Assembly: GCA_914767715.1 (NCBI GenBank)
Contig: OU612073.1
Coordinates: 22,818,001 to 22,878,000, forward strand
Direction of reading: 5' to 3'
Length of the DNA stretch: 60,000 nt
From: Membranipora membranacea
Lineage: Eukaryota; Bryozoa; Gymnolaemata; Cheilostomatida; Membraniporidae
Shown here: piece after piece, positions 24,101 to 34,400 of the stretch
Layout: every line of letters begins with the position of its first letter
How positions within the stretch are numbered: the stretch's first letter is position 1
Notes under the pieces: generated by a model
Seen by the model: the letters and a program-made list of their open reading frames with translations, nothing else
The model's database searches: none
What the model was told of the DNA's origin: nothing
Translations under genes and position numbers: made by a program

Positions 24101-27091
24101 CCTTGATCTATCCTCTATACATTCCCTGTTAGTTCCATGTTAGTTATAAAAAAACTTTAAAATCATTTATTGGTCTGACTTTGGGTGAGCTATACCATAA
24201 GAGTAAATTAGTATAACTTTGAGATCCTCTATTATTTTAAGTGATGCTATGATGTAAAAACTGTGAAAAGAGTTATAATGCTGATCCTGATACCACATAC
24301 CTTCCAACCTGATTTCGTACTCCAGAGGCACCTGACACAGCATAACATTGAACAAAGCCCTGTAACAGAAAACACAAGTCATTGTAACATGATAATAATA
24401 ACAGATGGCAGTACAAAATTTGTAAGTTAGATATTGGCTATCCCTTGTTGATAAACAACATTTCAAAATTAAACCTGTTCTGAAAGGTACATCTCATTAG
24501 TTCGCAGGAATCATGTCTTTTGTTTTGTTGAGTGAAACAATTTGGCCTATAAATAAGGCCTTAAACGTTTCAAGACTGTCTGACAATGTCTCAAAACTGT
24601 CTTACAACGCCTCAAGACATCTCCTGAGTCTTCACGAACCCGTTGTCAATGATTTGTTGAAATGGGAAATTTCAGAGCTGGTAAAAAAATTCTAATCAAA
24701 AATCAGATGACTATAGAGGAGTAATCTTCTTTTCTTGCAAGTGCAGATAACTCTTAACCCATACTTGTTTTCGTCATGCAGCAAATGCAAGGCTTCCCAT
24801 ACTGATGCTCTTTACAATTCTATTTTTAAGAATTACCTTATCAGGTGAGCGAAGCAAGCATACATCTGAGTTTTTTTGACTAGTAAGATAAGTTTGGAAG
24901 AATCAGCTTGTATAAAAATGAATACATACATTCTTTAAAACAACTTCAGTTTGTTTTTACATGAAATGTACATATCTTGAACTGAGCGCGGCTCTCTAAC
25001 CCCCTACGCTTTGCTATTGAAACACACCTAGGATTCGATAAACTAATTACAGCTAGAAGTAATGTTTGATAAGAGACAAACTGTCCCAGGCTAAGACTGA
25101 TGCCACGGTACTAACCACGCTGCAAAGTATTTGAAATAACATTCCCCTTGATTAGGAGCAGAAGAAGTAAACTTGGTCGGTTTCAGATTCTTGTCAAATC
25201 TTACCTTTGAAATCACAGGTACTGTATCAAGTGATCTGGAGTTTAAGAAATCTTCTGTCAAGGTACTTTCCTGTCTCAGATCGAAAGGGGTACCACTTAC
25301 AGGAATTATGTCACCAATTGCTAACAAGTTAGCATCCCTTGGTGCATACTCTGTGCTCGGTATCTGAGCTGTGTGTGTGTAGATGTTTCCCTTGTCCTGA
25401 AAAAGTCAATGAGTTCGAGAGTTCATGGCGCATGATGATTATCAGTTTACACTGCTGCAGATCACTGCTGTTTAATTATTAACAAACCCTATAGCTACCT
25501 TCTATGTTAATGCTTAAACAAAAGCTATTTATCTCGAGCGACTTTATAATGTGATTTATTAAACTTTTATCATGTATTGCAATATGTAAGATGGATGTAC
25601 TGAGAAGTATCAACCAAATAGCAGACATGGTACATAGCCTGGGCAGGTTATCCAGGGTTGGTCGCCCAGGCTACAGTGTACATGTCAAACCAAAAGGATA
25701 GAGAGGAGTTGTCTACCTCTAACTGATCATAATCTGACCTACATGCCCCTCCAGATTGAAGTATGGATGATTACCCAGACTTAGTACTGTGGCTTTGTCA
25801 GTAGTTGCCTCATAACATACTATGAGCTCAGCTTGATTGGTCAGCTCATATGTGACCTTGACCTCGACAGTGCCTGGGAATCCCTCTTCACCATCATGAC
25901 TGGTGAGGCGCAACTCTAGCTTGCCGTCAACAATAGTATGTCTCCAGTGCATCTAACATGTAAATGTCTGAGGTTATTAATTTACATTAGTGTTGCTAAA
26001 TGGGGATATGTCTGACCTTGGATCTTATAGTCCCAATGTGGCCCAATTGAAGAAAGACCATAGTTTATAAGCAATGATACCTGGCAAACAAAGGTCAGAT
26101 TATAGAGACAACAACTACAGTCAAGAATGATTTATCTACACCATTAAACACTTTCTCAGATCCTCACTCAGATATGCACGGTCAGGAAATCTGGCAATTT
26201 AAGACCAGTAAATAATATAATACGGATAATCCAAGAGAACGTCACCTCACTGCAACACCACGGACACAAAACAGACAGCATTATCATTAATGACTTTTAG
26301 TTAGTAGGTCAGCACACCTTATGGAATTTTCCTCCATGACAGTAATTAGGTCCAGCAGTTAGTGGAAGCTGATACTCAATTCCATCCAAGGAGAACTTCC
26401 CCTTTGCAATGCGACCTCCATGCCGACCAACAATACCTCCCAACCAAACTTGTCCATCAAAGTAATCTAGAGAAGACATGATATATATATATTATATGTG
26501 ACAATCTTAATCTAGCGTTACAATTAATAGCCAAATCGCAACATTGTCGCCCACATTTTTAGGTAAAATAGAAACAATGCCAGTTTCTGGGGACTGAGGT
26601 TTGCATCAATATTCCTGCAGGACAGCATGAAAACATCTCGTAGAGGAGACCATGCGAATAGTTGACATCAAATCTTGATCGCAAAAGGTATGCAATGTAT
26701 GTTTTTATCCCTATGTGTGCTCGAACTCTGCCAAGTTTACTTACAGTGGCACTCCATTATCAACCACATCCCATTTGATTTGCCGCTATAAATAGATTAC
26801 CATGGGTCACAAGTGACTTTTTACATAAAGACTAAGAAGACTCATTTTTAATCGCTACTAATCTTCACTTTCATACTAAGACTGAGACTAAGACTAAGAC
26901 TGAGGTGTAAACTGGTCAGATTACTGAAGATTGAGAGAATAAAGTCGGATCACATCTACAAACCTTGTGGCTTATCATACCCGAGTACCACATCAGCTCG
27001 CCTGCCTGTATTATTTGGTATGGTCAAACTTTGTATCACCCCTCCTACTGTCCAGATAATAGCCTCAGCTCCCCCACCTGTCAGCTTGTAC
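18197..27091 (-). CDS. Galactose mutarotase (aldose 1-epimerase)-like protein, probable pseudoenzyme; first exon not found
   Basis: Seven exons join in phase: 26964-27091, 26318-26466, 25743-25952, 25205-25396, 24301-24359, 18627-18792, 18197-18274 (326 residues plus stop). About 20 N-terminal residues and the ATG were not located upstream. Mutarotase motifs occur in order: GRRADVVLGYD, GGRIAKGKF, GPNYCHGG, DGEEGFPG, LGNHPYFNLEGH, GTPFDLR, GRVLEVFTTQP, GKNGAKY and the C-terminal VILRPGELYSH. In the family these enzymes interconvert alpha and beta aldoses using two His, an Arg, an Asp and a catalytic Glu. Here both His and the Arg remain, but the Asp position reads Val (GFVQCY for GFDHNF) and the Glu position reads Phe (CPFTQ for CLETQ). 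Loss of the base predicts no mutarotase activity; sugar binding may remain. The 18793-24300 intron contains two CD225 genes on the other strand. Confidence 0.88.
18893..19010. mobile_element. Foldback MITE-like element, family shared with 53653-53794
   Basis: Outer arms match as an inverted repeat: left agatcaagttttatccgaat, right (reverse complement) gatcaagtttgttccaattt. The arm sequence matches that of the element near 53663-53784 (caagttt..tcc.atttgcctgc). It is older and less symmetric than that copy. It lies between the mutarotase exon at 18792 and the CD225 gene. Confidence 0.55.
19452..20624 (+). CDS. CD225/dispanin (IFITM-like) two-helix membrane protein, 162 aa
   Basis: Three exons, 19452-19485, 19713-19952 and 20410-20624, give 162 residues and stop. 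A Pro/Gln-rich cytoplasmic N-terminus (about 1-60) precedes a CD225 domain: first hydrophobic segment with DHLIWSVFNLVLLCPILGLV, then the conserved loop AVIYSALSRNNKKLGND, then the second segment after FGLNVAGTVLG. An intron falls in the loop after KLG, between the two membrane segments. IFITM-type CD225 proteins sit in endosomal or plasma membranes and, in vertebrates, block virus fusion; other dispanins act in membrane traffic. Which role applies here is unknown. The gene is wholly inside an intron of the mutarotase-like gene, on the opposite strand. AATAAA at 20933-20938 is a likely poly(A) signal. Confidence 0.9.
20933..20938 (+). terminator. Poly(A) signal AATAAA of the CD225 gene
   Basis: AATAAA about 310 bases downstream of the CD225 stop codon; no other gene on this strand precedes it. 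Confidence 0.5.
22740..22835 (+). mobile_element. 3' fragment of a SINE or LINE with ATT-repeat tail
   Basis: The sequence tacagcgcttagaaatca, then attaagcgtttcataaataa, then a (TTA)n run ending at about 22830, is the kind of 3' end common in marine-invertebrate retroposons. It lies in intron 2 of the CD225 pseudogene. No 5' tRNA-like head is visible, so it is truncated. Confidence 0.5.
23046..23236. mobile_element. Foldback (MITE-like) element with arms of about 70 bp
   Basis: Left arm about 23046-23119 and right arm about 23160-23236 are inverted repeats, sharing atggc.tgtgga, gggtttt, and aactgaggcaccacaaaggg. The spacer is about 40 bases. It abuts exon 3 of the CD225 pseudogene and must be part of its intron. 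Confidence 0.75.
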
Positions 27092-28734
27092 CTACAATGA
27101 CAGGTACAATTTAGCAGAACAATTGTGATCCAGCGAATACTTGCCTGGTTAAGGTCACATTCAGTTTGTTCATCAGCATATTTTTTCTCGATGACTGATT
27201 TTTTAAAATATTCTCAACGAATGAAAATTATGCCAATAAAGTCAGAGACGTAAGCAAAATGACTGCACTGGTTAGTAATGATGATTACTTTCTAGAGCTA
27301 ACTACCATCAAAACCTACTAAACACCTTCCTATTAGGTTTCATTTTCAATGATGAAAATAGTGCCAACTTTAACTAGCTGTTAGTTTTTTTACACACTCA
27401 AAGTTGACCCTAATGAAAATTATCCAGTTTTTAAGTTTTGTTTGTTTATTCCGCTAAAAGGACGGACATAAAAGAATGCTTTAATGGAAAGAACTAAAAT
27501 ATACAGTATAAAAAGAATGGGCGCAGCTAGATAGTCCAGAGACTAGAGTGACAGCTGTCCCAATTTCCTGCAAAAGGCAACAGGACGCAAATATGAGCCG
27601 CGGCAAGGGTGTGGCCGCCCCTCACCAACTACCGTGGGCCCATAGACGCTCCGTCAGACCATTCAAAGGATCCGACCAAAACCCTGACTCAACTCCCATT
27701 AAGTATCTATTGTACAGTTTAATTCCACTGCCAAATTTACAGTTGTCCAGTTTAAAAGCCACTGATGAATTTACGGCTGAATTGTATGACTTACTCAGCT
27801 GTTCCGTCGTCCCATGTCTTCTGAAGCAATACAGACTCTGAAAATTCACTCATTTCTCTCTGAAGTTTTACTCAATCGATATACCGAGATATAAAATTAT
27901 CGGCAATCGCTCACTAAGCTCCTGCAAGTATTTTGTTTGAAGCTTACTGGTTATGATTATCATGACACATTTTAGTTTGAAAGTTGTCTGCAAGCCAACA
28001 ACTGTCAACATCAGACATAGTTAAGCTGTAGTTCTGATTATAAACACAAGATTGTGTAAGATAAAGATAATGGTCAACTGATAGCTAGTAAGACCCTGGG
28101 CCTAGTAATACCCTGGGCGTTACATGTTAACTTAGCAGCTTATTAGCTAACTTGGCTTGGCTGATTAGTTCCCACAACTGGCTGGAACTATTTGTAAATA
28201 TCTAATGACATATCCAAGCCTTTATATTTTGTTATCTCTTATGCTTCTTTTTTCCATTAAAACAAAACTCATGACACTATATTGCCTTGTTTTTTCTTGG
28301 TACATACACGTTAGGTATGTTACCTTCAAAATTGCATATATCCACAATTCATAATAATATTATGAATTGTGGATATATGCAATTGTGATCACTGCTATGA
28401 TACCGAGAGGGTTTTTATAGTCATAATGTAAGCAAGCCCTAAGGTTTGGTTCATGCTACCCCGCCTACCAGCAATATTTATGAGTGACTCACAAACTTTG
28501 ATCTCTCTGATTTATTTTTCCAATCTGTTTGGTTTGTGCGATGTCACTAATCAAAGGCGCTGCTTATTCTGGTGCAAGTCAAGAATTGATCTCTGTGTTG
28601 TATATAGTTATGTTTTATTTGAAAAAACATACCACAATATAAAAGTAAATTTTTATGTCTGCAATTTATTACATAGTAGATAATATATTGTTGTTGTAAC
28701 TCCTTCATCAGTGAAGACTTTAATTAGATGCTGC
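27092..28734. other. Spacer; expected but unlocated first exon of the mutarotase-like gene
   Basis: The missing N-terminal exon should end in phase 2 upstream of 27091 on the minus strand, but no convincing ATG-plus-donor was found here. A palindrome lies at 28330-28384. Open frames around 27548-27849 run on both strands and show no motif. Confidence 0.35.
28330..28384. repeat. Perfect 55-bp palindrome
   Basis: Two exactly complementary 27-base arms (28330-28356 and 28358-28384; the arm starts aattgcatatatccacaatt) are separated by a single base. Confidence 0.95.
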
Positions 28735-29302
28735 CTAACTCATTATGATAGGCCCAAAACCATCTACAATATAATAAGTGTAATTTATTAAAACGGGATG
28801 TGAGGCTTAAAATAGTTTGTTTATGTGTAGTTATACCATTAGAAAGAACAGGGGAAGTATGAATTGTATAATAAATAATATGATGTTTGACTGTAACTAA
28901 TATCAGCAATCAGGGAAATAAGAAAAACATGGCAATTGGCTTCACCTTTATATAACTATTAGACATGATCACCAATACAATATTAAAAAGTTTTAAAAAG
29001 CGATATATCACGTTAATAGGTAAAATTAAGATGAATTTTATTTTTTATGTATGCACTTTGAATGATAATATTCCATGCAATTCATTTTAGTTCAAATGCT
29101 ATACCTTATATTGCACATGTTAGGAAAATTGCTTACTTTTACTCTTCATGAGTCCATCTCCAATGATGTTTGGACTAATATATCTTTTGCCCATAGCATA
29201 GCCATAGAAATTCATATCAGATCTTTTGTCCTTAACCGTGCGATAGAAGTCGAGTGCAACAGCGGCTGCAACCAGTAACGTTACTGCAAGGAGAATCTTC
29301 AT
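28735..29302 (-). CDS. Small secreted peptide precursor (64 aa), two exons
   Basis: Exon 1 (29137-29302) encodes a signal peptide MKILLAVTLLVAAAVA followed by a basic, Tyr-rich stretch with a Gly-Lys-Arg site (NFYGYAMGKR). Exon 2 (28735-28763) adds only GFGPIIMS and stop; the junction A|AT is in phase. An alternative donor six bases earlier (exon end 29143) also keeps the frame. GKR after Met resembles an amidation and dibasic cleavage site, so a neuropeptide-like precursor is possible. The family is not recognised. A TATA box lies at 29383-29390 and AATAAA at 28665-28670 (minus strand). Gene 31071-31499, head-to-head, has the same plan and a similar ending, so both may come from one duplication. 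Confidence 0.6.
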
Positions 29303-29382
29303 GATGAGAACTGTTATAGTTGGATGTGATAGCTGGGTTTGTTGTTGAAGAAAGTAATGATTAGAAAAAAAGGACAAAACTG

Positions 29383-29390
29383 CTTTTATA
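29383..29390 (-). promoter_or_regulatory. TATA box of the 28735-29302 peptide gene
   Basis: TATAAAAG on the minus strand, about 80 bases before the ATG, leaving room for a 5' UTR of about 50 bases. Confidence 0.55.
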
Positions 29391-31002
29391 CTATTCGATA
29401 ACCAAGATGTAAATAACACAGATGACTTTTCTCACAGATTGTTTGTTTGCTGACAACAACATTACATTACTTTCAATTATTGTATTTAATGATTAGTTTG
29501 ACTATTAAAATTTCGATAAACAGGCCTTAGGATCTTGGCTGAGCGCCTTCTGCCTTACTGCAGTGATAGACAGGGGAATTTGATCCCCACCACGGAGGGA
29601 TATTATTCCATATCAATGATCTCCACTCAAGGCGAAATCTTGTCATGCAGTTTATGCAATACAATACAACTGAATCGTAGTGAAATTGTAGAGCTCTTGA
29701 AAACTCAGAAAACAGGTTGCAGATGGAAAGGATAACCGCATATCAAGAGATTCAACACACCTCAGAAGTTATTTTTCCCATTGTATCTCATCTGCGTATA
29801 TTTGGTCAGAGTGTAGTCTTTAAATTACCTAAGTGGTCGCATTATATGATCCAAAATGCACAGGATGATCTCAGATACCAATGTTTACATTTATGACTTA
29901 TTGAGATATATTTATTAAAGATATTTGGTTTGTTCATCTCCCTTCTAAAAATCACTGGCCTCATTTACCAGCAGGCAGTCAACTCCCCCTTGTAAAGATG
30001 TCAAAATTTAGTGTGAAAACCTATAGGAAAACTTGCAGGCCTAAGTCGCAACCAATTATTCATTCCCCCAACAAGTATGTCATCAAATTCTCAATACTGC
30101 AGAGGTACCAGGCTCTTACACAAGTAATATTTCTGATATCGTTATTTTGTTAGCATAGAGCAACATGACACGAGGCCGAGCAGCGGTTTCTGGTCATGCA
30201 AGAAAAATGTAAAACATTTGAAAAATGAAACCTAAATCACCCAAAATATAGTTATCTGCTCCAAACGAAGTTGCCTCCTCCTATAATGGGTTGTACTCCC
30301 ATCGACAAAGGAAGACTGGAGGTGTACAATCATCCATATGCAACTAAATCTGATCAATCTAGCGGCTTCTGAAATCCAGAGACTTAATTATTAAAGAATT
30401 AAACAGCTAGACTGATAGGTAAATCTCAATCGACATGGTAAATTCTGAAATATAATACAAATACTCCTCCCAAGCACAAAACAGGAATTTGTAATATATA
30501 TTTTTAATATCAGGGATAAATAGGGTATACATAATGCCTGATGTTTTGGCACAGGTCATTAGGCTTTATCTATTGACAACCTTTCTGTGTGAAAACAAGT
30601 GGGAATAAGATACAACATCAATATGAAATATAGTTATCTTTAAAAGTCCGGATTGATCAGAGAGAATTGGGTAATATTCAGCGCAATTTTGTTGAGGAAA
30701 TGACCAGCCAGCCGACATTGATGTTGAAGTTGTTTACAACAATGCTGAGTCAGATCGTGTCGCAAAAGAAAAACGCAAAACTATCAGATTGGCTTCTCTG
30801 TGAAGTAGCTAAGCTACCAGTATTACTGAGTATTGCAACAGCAGTACTGGCACCAGTAACATATGTTACTTCACAGGTAACTTTGATAATTTAATTTTGG
30901 TTAGAGTGTTATGCTGCTTTTCTTCCTTGTCATGATTCAGCACTGATGTAAACAATGTTTAAACAGATATGGACATGTTTTCGTCAAAATAATCCCACTG
31001 AA

Positions 31003-31011
31003 TATATAAAA
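31003..31011 (+). promoter_or_regulatory. TATA box of the 31071-31499 peptide gene
   Basis: tatataaaa, about 62 bases before the ATG, consistent with a short 5' UTR. Confidence 0.6.
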
Positions 31012-31070
31012 GGTTGTCCATCTAGAGGCTAAGCTATAACCACTGCAGCTCAGATCTTCACTAAATAATC

Positions 31071-31499
31071 ATGAGAGTATTACTTTTCATAGTCATAGCA
31101 TTATTTGGATTTGTAGAAGCATTAGTTATTCCATCGGTGAATCAACCTGATAGAAATCTGATCTTTGGAAATCCCAGAGGCTTCTCTAATGATTACTGGA
31201 TCGGTAACAATGGACCATTAGGCGATTTTGGAGGTAAGACTTTTACCTGTTGTATGCTTTTCCATGATGTTTGTTGTGGAAAAAGTGAGTTGAAGATTGA
31301 AATGGATTTTGCCTTTGCTCTAGCCCCTCGGGTCATCAAATAGAACATTATCAACTCCTGGTCACAAACCCTAGTCCATCTTAGTTCACAAAAATATGTA
31401 TGGATTTTTAACTCATTGCCGTACTTAAATTTCTAAAAATGATACTTATGACTATTTTTATGGTTGTCTTTCTTTCCAGGTCCGTTCATTGTGAGTTAA
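31071..31499 (+). CDS. Small secreted peptide precursor (60 aa), two exons
   Basis: Exon 1 (31071-31233) encodes a signal peptide MRVLLFIVIALFGFVEA and then a neutral Asn/Gly/Pro-rich stretch (VNQPDRNLIFGNPRGFSND, later GNNGPLGDFGG). Exon 2 (31480-31499) is only 20 bases and adds PFIVS and stop; the junction G|GT is in phase, with donor gtaaga and acceptor tctttccag. A TATA box at 31003-31011 and AATAAA at 31625-31630 frame the unit. No known family was recognised. It shares the plan and the short hydrophobic C-terminus ending in Ser with the divergent gene at 28735-29302. A secreted matrix or signalling peptide is possible. Reading straight through exon 1 gives a 90-residue frame, but the splice signals favour the short form. 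Confidence 0.6.
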
Positions 31500-34400
31500 T
31501 GGAAGACAAAAGACAGGAGAGGAAAAATCTTATGAACGAAGATAGATAACAAATACATCAGGGACCCTCCCTGAATACATCTACCACAAACCCATTCATA
31601 TTTATTTTGTGAATTTTAAATAATAATAAAGTAATCATATACAAAGAAGGCAGAATTTTAGTTCAAGGTGTAGTGAGTAAGCAAGAAGTTAAGGGAAACA
31701 GTTAGTGTGACACATAGAAAACATGCCTTGAAACCGAAATGTTGTCCATATATATTGTTATGCCACAATCATTCACAAGGACAACAAGGAGCTGCTTCAT
31801 TATTTTGTTTTATTTAACTACATGATGGTTCTCCGAGGTAATGTAAGATGTGAGGAAAATAAGAAAGGTCCACAGGAAATTGTTTGTGGTTTTTGCTACC
31901 GCCCAGTCAGAATATGATAAATTTAGGGGTGAATTTTTAACTTGAAGCAGTCAGATCTCACCTTAAGATGCAATGATTTAGATACATCTCAAGGGCGAAT
32001 GAATGAAGAGCAAAGACCTGTACTTAGACCTGTACTTACTTTTGAGACCACAAAATTTTCAGAAAATGATAAACCAAATTTGCAATGCATCGCTATAAAT
32101 TTTCTGCATAGGTTTTGTTTGTCCCCTTGATCACAAATATTGCAGACTGCAGTTAATCATAGTAACTAAGAAGCCAGGCTGTGATTGGATATGTTTTGGT
32201 AGTTTAGCCACGAGCTCACCTTATTACTCTCGATCACGTATCTGACCAATGTTGGTTCAGGTTTCTGTATTTTTTGAGTTGTGTGAAGTGTCCCGTGCCC
32301 GTGTCCCGTGTCCCGTGTCCCGTGCCTTCTAATGACAAAGTATTAACAAGAAGCAGGAAAAATAAGTTTCCATCTAAATTCATGCAGCTCGCATGATATA
32401 TTTTAAGCGGAGACATACTTAGTCCTTAAAACCTATCCGAGAAATCTACTGATTATTGTTGTCACATGATTAGAACAGCCAATCAGAACTCTGCAGCATT
32501 TATATAGAATACCCATTGAGAGCACCATCACAGTGTAGCTATTGTTGATTTATGTAGCATATATTAAACTATTTGGTCTTCAGCATGAGAATTTTGCGCA
32601 AAGTTTTTGACCCTATAGACTTGAGCTATAACCAGAGGCTATAGATATATCCATAGTCTCAGCTACCATAGTCACACCTGGAGTTAATGTTCCAGCCCGG
32701 AGGTTTGGTTGAGGTATCGCTCAGATTTACTATACCTCATACCTATATCATCACAACACAATTCCTTCTTACATCGATAGGCAAAATCATTTCTACATAG
32801 GCAACGGTAAAGCACAAATGTTACCAGGAAGACTGCAATGACCGGAATGTATTCAGATATTTGCGGCCTAAAACATTCACATAACAAGAGACTTTAAATC
32901 AAGGATTTACCGGGGCACAGACAGAAGGAGCAATATGAAATTGGTTTATTTGTTTTGCAGAGATTCAACCTATTATGGGTCTGAAGTCGTTCCTGTGTTC
33001 CTGTGTCCTTGTCATCTTGATTTGTTGCGCATGAAGTTTCCTCATATCTGACGTAGGCAGAAAAAGAATCATGCCAGTCACCAATCCAGTCAAGGACAGT
33101 ATAAAAATCCAGTATCCAAGTCTATATCTGTTCGGCATTCCATCCAGGATGCAATTACACAGGGAATATAAATATGCTAGCAGTGAAAATTTATTTATTG
33201 ATTATAAATTTGTTTACAAATCTTTCAGATATGACGTTAGTGTATAAATTAGAGGGAAGCATTCAACTTCATAACCAGTATATGGCTGTGTTGATCCTAC
33301 ATTTTGAAATGAAAATTCCATTTTTGGCAGCTTACAGTGAAACAATGATCAAATAAATCAGCAAAAAATACCCATTACTTTGAGAAATCACAGCATAACT
33401 GACTATCTGACTCATTCACTCAATTATCCTGTCGGTAATTAAGAGCAACAGACCAATAAAATTATGATATAATGTCAGGTTTGCTGTTGTACTGATGATG
33501 TATGTAAAAGACTGTGACATATAGGGCGATAAATATGTATTTTATAGGGTTTATAAACCATTTACAAACATAAACCTTATTGTGATCCTGGTACTGGTCT
33601 TATCTATATTTGATGACCTATTTATTATCTGCCCACACAACACTTTATCATCATGAGGTATTTTCTGACACTGAGTCTTACTTATGACACAACAATATCT
33701 GATTTTTGTATGCTTATTTTAGGATCACCAGACCACTGGAGAGATAAGAGTCGTTGTTACCAAAGATTATAAATACTTGTCATTGTTATTGTTGTTACCA
33801 AGGAGTTAGAGTGTCTGTAACTCCTTGTTTTTACACAGCGTAATATTAGGTACTGTGTAGACAGGGAAGGTGGGAGAGAGTGGGTATATCCCACCCTCCC
33901 TGGTGTACAGGTGGATTAATGTAGGCCAGTATAATATCGAATAAATTGATAAATGAGACAAATCCAGATAAACAGAATCGAATACAGTGCTCTCAACTCG
34001 CGCCTCGGAGGACCACCGAATTCGAAGTCTAGAACTAGAATTAAAATGGATAGAGATTTTGCCGAAGGCACCATATATTCCTCGTCCAAGTTAACAAATA
34101 CATACCTGATAAATACAGTGATTCATAGTCGGTTGGTTGGCTCTGTTTATACACGTGGTTTATCCAAATTTAATGTTTTGGCCTCTTTGAAGTATACGCC
34201 AGGATCTAAAAGACCTCATAAATGTAACTGGTGCTAAAAACGTCAGACGCCTTATTATTGACATGTTTGGAATACCAGCAAATTTAAGATACATTGGCAA
34301 TTGATTTAATTCAGGATCTGAGTGAATCAATTGGCAGCAATTGCTCAACAGAGCCTTATACCAATATACACAGGCTGTATACAATAAATGACCGGCAAGT

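Larger units (their letters stand above)
29303..31070. other. Divergent promoter region of the two peptide genes
   Basis: No assured gene. An open stretch at 30703-30876 on the plus strand (starting MTSQPTLMLKLF) ends at a plausible donor (cacag|gtaact) and could be an exon, but no partner exon or motif supports it. Confidence 0.35.

Noticed and set aside
27548-27849. Open frames on both strands
   Set aside because: No motif, no splice partner and no sequence similar to mutarotase N-termini.
33953-34237. 94-codon plus-strand frame
   Set aside because: No domain, signal peptide or splice context; probably chance or an unrecognised relic.
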